DNA of 39,866 nucleotides from Priapulus caudatus (GCF_000485595.1 NW_014577259.1:189231-229096), one strand, 5' to 3'; positions 9,906-21,854 are shown, counted from the stretch's first letter. Numbers and translations are program-made. The notes: generated by a model from the letters alone, not told the origin.

Positions 9906-11330
9906 CCACTACCTGCATCTTGTGAGCTTCGTGATGTAGCATTTCTCTCACGCCTCCCCTCCCGCCTCGTCCCGCAACCGTGCTACGCTCCTTCTTTCAT
10001 TCGCCATCACCGCGATATTGAGCGAGTCGCGATCTCTTGGCGTTCCTGCCCGGTGGTGCCGCGCGACGTGCTGGCATCTTTGAGAGCCGTCGCTGTCGTT
10101 CGATCCTCTCGTTGTATTGTGGTCTGCTCAGTCGTGCAGCGGTTGACGTGCGTAGTCTGCGAGATCTGAGTTGTACTCGTGCTTCGGTTGGTCCGCTGCT
10201 TGCATTCTCCAGTCGTCCCTTAGCTCCATCGCCCCCGATCTTCAGCGAGGAGGTAATCGGGACAATGAGCATAATGTTCTGTCTTATCCCTATAGGTGCG
10301 CAATAGTGAGATCTATAACTGAGGTAGCTAGCAATATAGAGTGAGCGTCGAGATGGCGTTAGTGCAGTGAGCGTGCGTGTAAAGGAGAAGCAGCGACAGG
10401 AGACAAACGTGACGTATTCTAGCGATGCGTGAGGAGAGCGCGACGAGGAGACTAGAAACACACACTCACTTCATACTTCCTTCTCTACACCCACTGTATA
10501 ACACTCCATCATCAACTCTATACATCCATCTAAGTCACTCCTTACACATTTCTACATACAATGTATCACTCCCATACAGCCTATACATAACATCCTTACA
10601 TGTACACTGTAATGTACTTTATTATGTAATATATATATATATAACGTACCTTTGTCATTTGGTTTGAGAGTCTCCCTGCAACTCCCTACCCGTCACCATA
10701 CACGTTCCCGCATCAGGGTCACAGCGGCCATCCAATCCGGGTCGGAATCTATTACCTTCAGCAAACTTCGTTGACCAGCCCCTCTAGCTCCCTCGGGGCT
10801 TCTATCGCTCCGTCTCGCTCAAGTCGTCTCCAATCCCCGCGCTCGCCGAAACACGCACAGCGGGTTATCAGTGACTAGTCATCACCACGATGATTCATCG
10901 CCGCTCGGTACACCCGATATGATAAATCGCATCTATCGTCGCGCGTAACAACGCCGTATGTCATCACGCAATCTCGTCTATCCCGTAATGATCGATGTCA
11001 CACGTGCGGTAACCCGATCGTACACCGGGTTGCTACAGGGTCACAGTTGGGTCGCGCATCAGGTCACACTTGCGTTCGTCACGCGAGGGTCGCAGCTATG
11101 TGTCACCATACCGGATCTTCTGCTGTCGACCACTCCTTCCATCCTCCTGCAGACACAGTTCCAACGTACCTCTCGTCGCGGAGACGGGAAAACATCGCCC
11201 ACCGCTCCTGGACCTTCTGCGCATTCCCCAGCTTATCATCATACCCTCTCATCTTCTCCGCCTCCTCCCTCGCTACGCCGATGCCCTGCCTGCTTCTCCT
11301 GTAACCACGGCAACGTGGGTCGAGCGTGAT
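9906..11330. other. Intergenic or intronic sequence, no gene recognised
   Basis: Composition is mixed and partly GC-rich (9990-10460). It includes a CACTCC/TACATCCAT-rich patch near 10460-10570 and a short (TA)n at 10628-10641. Open frames reach about 150 codons on the minus strand at 9997-10461 but show no domain. Confidence 0.45.
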
Positions 11331-11865
11331 AATCCCGATATTTTCTTTTCGTCGCTATGTTTAGTCCGAAAGCCCTCTGTTCCATCTATCCATGTCTTCG
11401 CTTTGGTTTTCTCTACTTCTAACTTCCTACCCTTTCGATCTCTTCCATTCTCTACTCCTACTTCCTACATTCCCTCCTACAATTCCTTCTTCGCCATTCT
11501 GTGTCCACTGCCACCGTCCCCTAACTTTCTCCTCGTCTCCTCGCTCCCTCTATCCTGCTTACCTTTCTTTATCCTAATTTCTCTTATTCCCTCCTCCCCA
11601 TGCTCTTTCTCCCTCCCCTTACTCCCACTCTCCCTCCTCCCCCCCTCCCCGCTCGCATTCCTCCTCTCGCCAACCATCTCCTCCCTCCCCTCCTTCCTAC
11701 CTTCTCCCTCCTTCCTCTTCTTTCTCTTGATACTACATAGCAGCATCCTTTCCGCCCGTCTCCCCTCTCTTCCCTCTGCCCTTCCCCTCCTTCCTCTTCC
11801 TTCCTCCTCCCTCCCCCTCTCCCGCTCCTCCTCTCCCTTCCTCCCCCTCCCCTCTCCCACTCCTC
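11331..11865 (+). repeat. Polypyrimidine tract abutting a scaffold gap
   Basis: CTCCTTCC-type sequence becomes denser from about 11480 and runs straight into the Ns. Frames across it are S/P/L or R/E/G low-complexity. This probably caused the assembly break. Confidence 0.88.
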
Positions 11866-11890
11866 NNNNNNNNNNNNNNNNNNNNNNNNN
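11866..11890. other. Assembly gap, 25 Ns
   Basis: Twenty-five N characters mark a scaffold join of unknown true length. Contig 1 covers 1-11865 and contig 2 covers 11891 onward. Each contig holds one copy of block A and one inverted arm, so order and orientation across this point rest on scaffolding alone. Confidence 0.98.
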
Positions 11891-12055
11891 TAGCCGTGTT
11901 ATATTATATTATATATGATCCATTATCGCAGGAAATATCGAGTGATTGCTCTGCATGGACAAGGCCCTAAGCCCATCACAAATTCTACCCGTTTCCTTAA
12001 CCTTAATCCCAATCCTAACTCCATCCCATCCCAACTCCTTTGCTTGCTGTTCCTT
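11891..12055. other. Short unassigned stretch at contig start
   Basis: TATATTATAT is followed by degenerate CCTTAACC/CCTAAC words. No gene is seen. Being at a contig end, base accuracy may be low. Confidence 0.4.
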
Positions 12056-12424
12056 TCTCTTTTTCTTCTTCTTCTTCTTCTTCTTCTTCTTCTTCTTCTT
12101 TTTTCTTCTTCATCTATACTTCTTCTTTTTTTTACTTCTTCTTCTTCTTCTTCTTTTCTTCTTCTTCTTCTCATCTTCATTTCTTGTTCGCTTCTTATCG
12201 TCGTATATTCTTCTTCTTTTCGCTCGTCTCCTTCTCGTTCTTCTTCTTCTTCTTCTTCTTCTTCTTCTTCTTCTTCTCTCTTTTCTTCCTTTCTTCTCTT
12301 CTTCTTCCTTTTTCTTTTTCGTTCTTTTTCTTCGTTCATCATCTATCATCATCTTTATTATTCATTATTATTATTATTATTATTATATATTTATTATTTA
12401 TTATTCATTATTATTTATTATTAC
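12056..12424 (+). repeat. TTC microsatellite followed by ATT microsatellite
   Basis: (CTT)n with interruptions runs from about 12056 to 12340, and (ATT)n from about 12355 to 12424. F/S/L-rich and K/R/E-rich frames come from these repeats. The ATT run leads directly into the interspersed element, as the AAT run at 7540-7561 does on the other side. Confidence 0.88.
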
Positions 12425-12950
12425 CTCCGCCAGGGCTTGGCGGAGTTACGTATGTTTCACCGCGCGGTGTGTTTGGAGTGTTTGGTTTGTGGGTTTGGTG
12501 TAGACTTTTACGCCCTCCTTGCTTGCATTGGTTTACCCTGCACTCCTGGCACGCCGCGCCGCCGCGCCGGAACCCGACTTGTATCATACAGGTTAAGGCC
12601 TAACTGAAAAAGTTGATGGAACGGCGAGTTGTAATAAAATTTTCAGGATACGTCAGAATGGGCCTAACTTAGAATTGATTACCATATTTGGCTCGGTGAT
12701 TCCGCGCCGATTTCCACATTAATATAATAAAATTTCCAGGACTTACGTCAGAAATGGCTAACTTAGAATTTGATTACATTTCTTCGGCTGTGATCCGCGA
12801 TCAATTAAATTATTTATTTATTAATTAATAATTAATTTTCCCACTTAATTAATTTAATTAATTAATAAAAACTTTCACATTGTAAAGAATTCAAGCATGG
12901 CCTTGGCGGAGGGTCTGTGCTCTCCGAGGCTGCTTAGTTTTATTATTATT
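12425..12950. mobile_element. Interspersed element of the CCTCCGCCAAGG class, longer copy
   Basis: It begins ACCTCCGCCAGGGCTTGGCG and ends near the GGTCTGTGCTCTCCGAGG block. It is thus in the opposite orientation to 7561-7945. It contains two copies of a TAGAATTTGATTAC-like block (near 12668 and 12765), suggesting an internal duplication or nested insertion. An ATTAATTAATT tract and a TGAAAGTTTTTATTAATT complement lie near the end. It marks the inner end of the right arm. Confidence 0.68.
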
Positions 12951-15541
12951 ATTATTATTTCTTTTCGCTCTGACTTCTTCTCAGTTTCGTCTGCCTCTTC
13001 TTCTTCTCGATGTTCTCCTTCTCGTTCGATACATGTCGAATGACGAATGATGAATGTGCGTGCCAAGCATTACGCTTCTTTATAAGCCTCATCCCCTCAT
13101 CCGTATCCTTATCTCTTCATCCTCCTCATCCTCTATCCCTCTATCTCTCCATTGTCATGCTCATACGCATCTCCATCCGCATACCGCATTCTTGTCTCGT
13201 GATCCACATCCTAATCGAATCCTCACAATCTCCTACCTCGGTGGTGTGGTCTGTGTGCCATCATTCCTTGCTGTCTTGTTTTTTATCTCCCAGTTTGGCG
13301 TTCACGGTAATTGCGTTCCCGCCGCGCAAAGCATCTTACTGTAATTAGTCGGGTAGGTTCGTCTAAAAGCCACCTGCTTTTAGAACCGGTGCGTGCGGCT
13401 CGCGTGCGCCGAGTTGTATGCGTGTGGTGTGTGTGTGGGGGGGGGTCTGTGTGTTAGTCGGACCTTTAGTGTACGTTCCATTCAGTGGAGCAGTTATGAT
13501 CGCGTGGTTGCACAACGGTTTGGACGCGACCGGCCCGCCGCTGATTAGCAACGTAACTAGCAACTCATAACGATCGTCGGACGAGAAAATACTTAATCAA
13601 TTGCGCACACCGCCGTTCCAGGTGACGGGAGAATCGTAGAATTTCTCAGAGTTCGTTCGCGGGCTAACGACGTGAGAGAAAACCCGCCGGGGTCGCGTCT
13701 TCATCGTCGTTCACGGCGAACGTTGGCTGCATCAGGGATCCTGTAATCTTGTTGTGTGCCGTCGTGCTTATCATTTATTCGAAAACTTAAGGAAATCGGG
13801 TACGGACGTCGCCTGAATTCAAACGGTGTTATAACGATGTAAGTGAACTGGCAGTGGCAGCGAGTCGTGTTCGGCGGAAAGGGCAATTGTTGATTTACCA
13901 AAAAAAACAGCGGAATGCGAGGTGAAAAGGAAGAAGTCGTTTAGTGAAGCCCCAGTAGGCTAATGCGAGAACGGTAACTACAACTCAGGGGCCAAACGTC
14001 GTCGGGGCTTCGCCATCAAAAACGCGCGTAAAACGAGTTGTAGCAATGCAACCGACGGGTGATGCAACAACAGTAGAGATTTCACTTATTACAAAAAACC
14101 TGTCCGTTACACGAGCGTCTTGGAATAGGCGCCAAACTCAGTTAGGGCGCTTCAGAGACATGGAGCCAAGTTCCATATGCACGCCATAATTTGGGAGACC
14201 GGTATCATATCGGATTATTGCTGTAAATCTATTCTTAGTCGTAAGATTTGCCCTGAACTGATGCTCAGAAATATTGAAAAATGCCTACGCGAAATGTACG
14301 GGAAAAAAAAATTCCAGCAAATTTGCTCGTCTATGTTGACGGTAATGTTTCTATAACGTGCGTCGGTAAGTAACTAGTAAACACGGTATTAGAACGCAAT
14401 AAGAATAAGCAAGAACATCTAGGAATAATATTCATACTGTACCTAATATTTCCAAAGTAAATCTGTATTTTTCTGAGCAGGTTTTAATTTTATTCACGCG
14501 GCGCATCCATACAAATAGTCACGACGGCGCCGATTACTCACTTGTTTTTGATGACACGTTGAAGCGTTCTTGGAACCCCGTAATGTTGTCACTTCATAGC
14601 GACGCAGTAGGTCTTATCCAATCAGTGGCGTTTGAAAAGTGATTACTCACCGGTAAATGTAAAAGTAAAAAAAATATTTCACTTTGTTCAAAAAAAGGCA
14701 AATAATTTGTTTCACTTTTTTATGGTTAAATTGCTGCAAATTATACTTCCTTTTTACTATATTTGTAGCAGCAGCACTTGAGCGTTGAAGCATGAATGTA
14801 AATCGATAGTCTCCAAATATGACCAGCCGTAATTTTGCTATAATTGCCATTATAGATCTACTGCAAAACTTCGCGGCGAGTTAATCACGATCTAGGTTAA
14901 TGTCTTCAGAAACAATCTTATCAGGTAAGAATTTGACTATACGTTTAGGGACTAAACGTATCGTCAAAATTCTTTACCTGATACAGATGATTTCCTTCAA
15001 CTAGTTAAAATCAAAAACCTGGACGCTTTCGATTATTATGCTTCGGTGGGACATTAATTGCCTTGCTTATGGGTATGTTTGTTACTTCTTACTTTTAAGT
15101 TGTAAAAAAATGGCAATTTTTGTGTTTACAAATTTTACCATAGGGAAGAGATTTGAGACGTACGTCAATTTAATGGCTACAACAAACCGAGTTCCCCCGC
15201 GATTATTTTCTTGTTGCCGAAGTACAAGCACAAAAACCTTTGCCGTATCGTTAATATCGGTCTTAGGTTTTATCATGATCCTAATTTTTAATCGTGACCC
15301 TGCGTTCGTGCTTGAACTTACGGCCCCTGATTATAATCGCACGTCGTTCATGTCCACTTTGGGTTTCGAAAAAAACAATGGCTCAACTTTGTTTGGACAT
15401 TTTTTACTAGCTCGTTAAGCACATTTCGTGGGAGATTTTGTCCGCGCGCGCGTTATGGGATTTACTCAGGCGAACAGGCAGTGGCTTGCTTTCCTAGAAG
15501 CCAGTACGGGCAGTGTACTTAGCCAGAAAACGCGGCTTGGG
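12950..15541. repeat. Right arm of large inverted repeat
   Basis: This is the reverse complement of 5158-7560 and about 190 bases longer. Side-by-side reading shows many single-base gains (AGTCC versus AGTTCC, GATGTCAG versus GATGCTCAG, GGAATGTTC versus GGTAATGTTTC) and a few losses. Substitutions are fewer. This indel-dominated pattern resembles raw long-read error more than evolutionary divergence. No gene was recognised; the 126-codon frame at 15038-15418 is open by chance as far as I can tell. Confidence 0.88.
14905..14995. repeat. Noisy copy of the 38-bp hairpin
   Basis: Same inverted repeat as 5660-5744, in mirror position. Its right half has extra bases (CAAAATTCTTTACC in place of CAAATTCTTACC; GATACAGATGATTTCC in place of GATAAGATTGTTTC). 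The stem is therefore interrupted, which supports lower base accuracy in this contig end. Confidence 0.7.
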
Positions 15542-16925
15542 TGTGGTGGGGTGGTGGCGGGTGTGTGGTGGAGGGTGGCGGTGAGTGTATGGAGGGTGCG
15601 GGGTGATGTGGCTGGAGGGGCGGTGTGTATGGTGGCGGTGGTGGGTGGTGGCGGTCTGTGCGTCCTCGGCAACGCTGCCGCACGGTGACGGGCTGGCTCA
15701 GAGCGTGGTGGCGGGACGCCGTTCTCCAACGTCTTGTGCGTGGTGAGGGGTGGCGACGCTCATGTGGTTGTGGAGGGTGGCGGGTGCGTGGGGTGGTGTC
15801 CGTGGTGGCGGGTTGTGTGGTGGATGGTGGGGGCTGTGTGTGGCAGGGTGGCGGGTGCGTCGCGTGGAGCGGTAGCTGGCTGCGTGGCTGGAGAGTGGGC
15901 GGCGTTTGCTGGTAGCGAGAGTGCGAGGTGTCGTCGGTGGCGGAGGGTGGCGGGTGTGTGCGTGTGAGGGTTGACGGGGTGTGTGGGTGGAGGTGGCGGA
16001 TTGTGCTGTGGTGGTGAGCGGTGGCGGTGTGCGTTGGTGTACGAGGGTGCGGCCCTTCTTCCCCAGTGACGTGGGGAGGGTGGCGGGCTGCGTTGCGATG
16101 GATGGTGGCGGCGTTGTGTGGCGGCCTCCAGATGTGTGTGGATGGTGGCTGGGCGGGTGCTGTGGTGGCGGCTGTGTGGTGGATGGTGGGCGGTGTGTGC
16201 GCTGGTGAGGGGTGGCGGGGCGTGGTGGCGAGGGTGGCGGGTGGTGGTGCCGAGTGGCGGGTCGCACTGTGGTGGCCAGTGGATGGTGGCGTCCTCGTGA
16301 CGTGGGTAGGGTAGGCGGCCGGACGCCACGCCGTTGTGGTGAGGTGGCGGTATGTATGGGTGGCCGGTGTGCGTGGTGGGGTGGCGGCTGTGCGGCCCGC
16401 GTGGTGGAGCGGGTGGCGGCGTGTTGTGGTGTCTGCTGAGGGTGGCGGACTCGCTGCCGTGTGGTGGAGGGGTGGCGGTCGTGTGTGTGCGAGGGTTGGG
16501 CGGGGTGGGTGGGTGGGGTGTGGCTGGCGGGGTGTGGTGGTGAGGGTGGCGGAGTGAGTGGTGGAGCGGCTTAGCGGTGTGCGGGTGGAGGGTGGCGGGT
16601 GCGTGCTGGAGGGTGGCGCTAGACATGTGCGTGGTGAGAGCGGCTGGGCGGGTACGTGACGGTGGATGCTGGTGGTTGTGCGGGGGAGAGGGTGGCGGGG
16701 CTGCGGTGGTGTCGAGCGGTGGCGTTGTGCGGGGGATTGGTGACATCTGTGGTGGTGGAGGGTGGCAGGGATCGCGCCGCTGTGGGGAGGGTGGCGGGTG
16801 TGTATTGTGGTGTCAGGGGTCGCCGGTGGTGGCGTGTGCGGGGGAGGGTGGCGCATGATGGGGGGAGGGTGCCGGTTGTGCGAGGCTCCCACGGGGGGAG
16901 AGTCCGCGTGGTGTGGTGTGCGGGG
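15542..16925 (+). repeat. G-rich minisatellite, block A2 part 1
   Basis: The first 215 bases (15542-15756) extend further left than block A1 shows. From 15757 the sequence repeats window bases 1-1169, apparently exactly. Unit structure is as in block A1. Conserved open frames between the copies reflect identity, not selection. Confidence 0.9.
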
Positions 16926-17445
16926 CGGGGCGTCTATTTTTTCTGTACCACTATGCGTAAAAGCTCTAGGGCCTATCTTCGATGCAGAAAACCACCGCCA
17001 GTCTACGCCCTACTCCCTAAACCCTACCCTGACCCTAACCCTAACCAAACCCTAACCCTAATTAAATTTAATTAACACTAAATACAAATGTGCGGGAAAA
17101 AAAGTGTTTAATTACCAATTGTTGTAAATAATCATGTAAATATTTGCCGCCCGTTAATTGGCTGAAAAAATTGTTAAATTGGATAAAAGATTAGAAAAAT
17201 AAAAAAATAAAAAAAATAAATGATATGGACATCGGAAACCAACGACCTCAGAGTAACGCCCGCCGCCTGTAGCTGTACGAAGCTCGGCCTATTCAGTGTT
17301 ATTGGTGGAATTGATATTATTATGGATGCTTGCCATGCACTACCTATGGATGTCGGGCCGCTGCACTGTGCATTGGTCGGTGGGTGGTTTTCTGGGGATA
17401 GCCCTAGATTTTTACGCCATTCAGTTGGTGACGGTAAAAATTCAC
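16926..17445. other. Telomere-like patch and non-repeat stretch in block A2
   Basis: Copy of 1169-1689. The CCCTAA-like run is at about 17006-17059. No gene is seen. Confidence 0.6.
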
Positions 17446-18396
17446 GCCTGCGGCGTAGGGTGCGCGTGTGTGGCGCAGGGTTGGCGGGTGTGTGGTGGAG
17501 CTGGTGGCGGGGGTGTCGTGGGGTCGAGGGGTGGCGGATCTGCCTGGTGCGCGTCGGATGGTGGCGGTCCGTGTGTGGTGCGAGGGTGGCGGCTCGCCCG
17601 AAGCGCGTAGGTGCGTGCGGCAGCCCCTGCGAGTGTGCCGGGTGTGTGTGGGGTCGAGGGTGGCGAGCCTGTGTGGGGGCGTTCCGCCGCCCTTCGGAGG
17701 TGCGGCGGTGGCCCTGTGCGTGTTGGAGGGCGGCGGGCGTGTGCGGGCGGGAGGGTGGCGGGCGGTGGCTGTGGTTGCGGGGGCAGGTGGCGGTGTGTTG
17801 GCGGGAGGGTGTGCGGGGCTGTGTGTGGCAGGGTGGCGGGGGCTGTGTGGGTGAGAGGTTGCGGCGGCGTTGTGGTGTCGAGGTGTGGCCTGGGTGTGTG
17901 GCGGCCCGCAGGGTGGCGGGCTGTGTGGGCGAGGGTGGTGGGTGGGTCTGTGGTGAGGGTGGGCGGGTGTGTGGTGGAGGGTGGCGGGGCTCCGCTCTGT
18001 GTGGGAGGGTGGCGGCGGTGTGTGGGGGAGGGTGAGCGGCGTTTGTGGTGCGCATGGATGGCGGGTGGTGGTGAGAGGGTGGCTTGGGTGTGTGGGGGAG
18101 GGTGGCGGTCCGGTGTGTGGGTGAGGTGGTTGGAGGTGGTGGGTGTGTGGGAGCGTGGCGGCGTGTGGGTCGGATGTGGCGGGTGTTGTGGTGCGAGGTG
18201 GCGGCGTGTGGCGGGGTGAGTGGTGGCGGATCTGTGTGTTGGGCAGGTGGCGAGGGCGTTTGTGTTGCGTGGATGCGTGGCGGGCGTGTGGTGGGGTGAG
18301 TGGCGGTGCTGTGGTGGGCGGAGGGTGGCGGTAGTGTTGTGGTGGATGGTGGCGGCCCGAATGTTGTGGTGCGAGGCTGCGGGTGTGCGGAGTCTC
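17446..18396 (+). repeat. G-rich minisatellite, block A2 part 2
   Basis: Copy of 1690-2640, with the same unit order and the same spurious frames. Confidence 0.88.
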
Positions 18397-20311
18397 ACCG
18401 GCCTTCCTTGTTCATTGATTCTGATAACGACGGATGACGGCGGACGATCACCTCGGCGGCGGCGACTCGACAACGCCGTCATGATACGGGACCGATGACG
18501 ACGATGATTGATGATTTGAGATTATGCCATGCACGGCGCACGATGGTCGGTCGATCGGATGCTCTTAGATTGATTGCCACTGCGCGTGCTCTCGCGTCGC
18601 GAGATTTCATCGTTGTACGTTTAGCCATCTCAGGTTTAGTCCTCCCTTACAATTGAACCGCATGCGATAATCGTTCGACTCGGCGCGCGCAAAGAAAAGA
18701 GACTTAAAGACATTGCTAGCGTTGTCAAGGTGCGGACTTGTAATAATGACCCGTGCAAGTCTATTCGTTTCGAATTCGCCTTCATCTTTTCCCTAGTCCG
18801 TTTTTTATTCATTCGTGGCGACCAACTGTACTTCGCAATTTCAAGCTAGAGTGCAGCAGCAACCTTGAGCGTGAAGCCGCATATGAATGTTAAATCGATA
18901 GTCATACAGAATCATGACCAGCCCGTAATTTTAGCTATAACGTTGCCAATTTATAAGATGCAAAACATCGCGCGATTTAATCACGATCTCAATAATGTCG
19001 GCGCATAATGTTGCGGAGACGTGCGTGAAATTGCATCAGGTTTAACACGTATTATTTGCCTGCGCCAAGGGCCACAATTAGCATTATACCCACCAACAGC
19101 ATCAGCAGTATGCTGATAACAAAAGCAGCCGTCCTGCAAGCCGCGGTGATAGAAACGATAATAACGCATCCTTAATGACGGCATAGGCAAAGAGAAGTGA
19201 AAATACTTGAGGCGAACAAAGACCCAACCACGCACAGAGACCGCCACGGAACAGAGGACAGCGAGAAAGAGCGCCCGAATGAAGAGACGAGGGGGTCCGG
19301 GAGAGCGAGAGAGAGGCAGAGAGAGAGGTGGGATGGATGGTTATGAGCGACGAGGAAAGATTATACCGCCGGTCAAAGACAAATAAAAAAAACAATAGTC
19401 GACGGAAGACGTTTTTGATGCCCCCCCCCCGCTGTGCAGATTATACAGCGGTATTTTTCTAACCGCGATAGGTTTTCTCCGGCCTTGATATACTGTTTGT
19501 TGTTTGTGCGTCTGCTTGTATTGTTTTTTGTATTCGTGTGCCTCCCTTTGATCTTGTACTTGCGGCCTGTGGAACCAGAACACGATTTTTTTTTAAGTAA
19601 AAGGTGCGTAAGGCTCTTTAAAGGGGTTTGCCGAGCGGTAAAGACAAGGAATCCGGAATAACAGGAAGTCGTTTCCAGGAGGCATCGATTATATGCCGCA
19701 TATCATAGTGTAGTTAGTCGATATTCTCCTATCGATAAGTGTGTTTCGCTGACGGTGGGCAGGAGAAGTGTATTTGGTCTTGGTGACAACCTTGATTTTA
19801 CGCTTCTTGAAGAGTCGGCAAGGCAGACGGACCTAGCGTGCATTACTCTGTCACGGAGAAAAATATAAAGACATGTTGGTATGCATCAGTCGACATGGAA
19901 TCATTTTCCTCCCACATTCCGTGTTTTCAAGTATATCGCGTTGGCATTGTAGGGACGAGCCGTATCCTCATGTTGCTGAAGATATTGCGACCAGAATATA
20001 ATAGACACATAATATACGTTTTCTAATCTTCAATTTATTATTATTCGAGATATATTTTAGCTTCTATTATTATTTGCAGCGATTTCGTGGGCTGCTTCGT
20101 TCCCCCAGTTTCCGCTAATAGCAGCGCCACCGCTTAAATCGCTCGCTCGTAATCGCACGCAGTTCGCACCGCATTGCGTGTTTCACCCTTCGCATGTTCG
20201 TTTGCCATGAAGATTCGGAGAGGAGAGGAAACTGAGGAGACCGAGCAGCAGAAGCGAGGACGCTGAGAGGCATTGGACGTTTCGGGCACAGCCGGCGACG
20301 CAACAAGGGTT
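18397..20311. other. Unassigned intergenic sequence in block A2
   Basis: Copy of 2641-4555, including the diverged arm-related repeat, here at about 18853-19001. No gene recognised. Confidence 0.5.
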
Positions 20312-20749
20312 GCTCGCCGCCCTGTTCGCAGCTCTACTCCCGCCCATGACTCGGGCTACGCGCTTCGCGCTCGTCCGACGGCATTGTTACAGTAGCAGGA
20401 ACATTACTATCGTACTGTGTACACTGTCGATATCCGTACCCAGCGTGGCAGGAACACTCCACACGTACTGCTACACTTGTGACACTTCGTACAGGGATGG
20501 AAGAACCGATTGTACGTACTTGTACACTGCTGATATCGTACAGGTGAGAACGACTACTATCGTAATGTGCCCACTATGTGATATCGTACAGCTGGCAGAA
20601 AACATTACTTACCGTACCTGGTATTAGTCTGTCTGATATCGCTTACAGGTCCCGAGAACATTACTACGTACTGTACTTCGTAACATCGTACAGGTGAGAC
20701 ACACTCTGCTTACGTACACTGGTATAGTTGTGACTATCGTACATCTCTT
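20312..20749. repeat. Degenerate TCGTACAG array in block A2
   Basis: Copy of 4556-4993. It ends at the duplication boundary and is followed here by TAGGCATTTATTATTGAC. Confidence 0.65.
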
Positions 20750-21159
20750 TAGGCATTTATTATTGACAAGCCACCAATGCGGACCCGACTGTGCACGGAC
20801 ATTCTTAACCCGCATCATCATTATCTGCGTTAAATTCAAGTTGAATATCTCGTTTCCTGGCGCGTGCCGGTTGCCGAACACTCGAAAAATACAGCCGGTG
20901 CTCTCTCTCCCCGGCGGGTGCAGGCTACTATTCAGGTCATCAGCCTGCATTCCCCACATATTCAATAGCTCATCTCGAAGCGCAAGCTCTATCAGTGAGC
21001 CATTCAACCTAACCTTTTTTGTCGACCCTGTCGGGTGAATAACGGAAACGTACGTAGCAAAAAGACAAACCTAACAAGCTTAGTTAACGTGTTCAACCAA
21101 AATAATTATTATTACTTTTAAGAAAATAATCGCCGAGCACACAACAAATACAACTAGAC
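20750..21159 (-). other. Unique sequence with a weak exon-like minus-strand frame
   Basis: On the minus strand an open frame of about 90 codons runs from near 21027 down to 20750. It is preceded by a pyrimidine-rich stretch and an AG (CCCGACAG, reading minus). The translation includes IELALRDELLNMWGMQADD and RVFGNRHAPGNEIFNLNL. I recognise no family and see no convincing donor at the other end, where the frame runs on into block A2. It may be a decayed repeat or a chance frame. Confidence 0.15.
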
Positions 21160-21200
21160 AGAGGGCACTCACGCGGAGAGTGCATACCTCCGCCAGCATA
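21160..21200 (+). mobile_element. Fragment of the CCTCCGCCAAGG-class element
   Basis: The words AGAGGGCACTC, GGAGAGTGCATACC and TCCGCCAGCAT match the head of the element at 7561. The rest is not recognisable here. Confidence 0.45.
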
Positions 21201-21854
21201 TAACATGTATGTGTTACGAGGTGGCTCGCCGCTCGCTGCTGGCTGCTGCTGACTGACTGGCCTGCTGCTGACTCGACGCGCTAATATCGATACTGCGATC
21301 GGAGACTGCAGGTCACAATAGAAAGCTTTCGCGAAGCAGAAGGTTGGGTTGATTGAAGCAGCATCGTTGTCGAGTGCTTGTTGACTGGTTAGGTGTATCG
21401 TCATATAGAGGGGCAACTATTATTTTCGGGCCGCGTGATCAGACCATGTTAATCATCTTCATCCCGCAAAATACCGGATGAAATTTTCGTGCTTCGGGGA
21501 TAGTAGGTTGACCCCAAAGGTGGGATAGCCGAAATTGCGATTGCAATTCATCGGAGGCAGGGAAATGGCACATTTTTTCCCTACCTGGGGAACTGGAACT
21601 GAACCCGCGTTCTCCCCTCATCACAGAGCCTCCTTCCACACGCGCAATGTCAGGCAATTACCGCCATTCTCTGTGACCAGCTGCCGGAGATCCGTATTCT
21701 CATTAAGGGCGCTCGTTGAAACCCAATCCCATCGTTAATCACGTACGCAGCAGCAGCTGCGCCGCGGCGACACGTGACGTGGTAGCGTTGACGATGACCG
21801 TTACAATGAAATTTAGTACCTCGTAGTCAATTAATCAATTTCGACAAATTATCT
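21201..21854. other. Intergenic, no gene recognised
   Basis: It contains a CTGCTG-rich patch (21225-21270) and otherwise ordinary sequence. Frames are under 110 codons and unassigned. Confidence 0.4.

Larger units (their letters stand above)
15757..20749 (+). repeat. Block A2, apparently exact copy of 1-4993
   Basis: Every landmark and every open frame of 1-4993 recurs at an offset of exactly 15756 bases, including 2.1 kb of minisatellite where drift would be fast. The match ends at TACATCTCTT (4993 and 20749). Beyond it A1 continues into reversed minisatellite and A2 into unrelated sequence. The absence of indels implies a very recent duplication or the same molecule assembled twice. Confidence 0.93.

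Noticed and set aside
11915-12607. F/S/L-rich frames around the TTC microsatellite
   Set aside because: Low-complexity translation of (CTT)n and (ATT)n; membrane-like appearance is compositional.
15519-16892. 457-codon minus-strand frame, the longest in the window
   Set aside because: It lies wholly in minisatellite; composition is nearly all P, T, H, R and S with no non-repeat segment.
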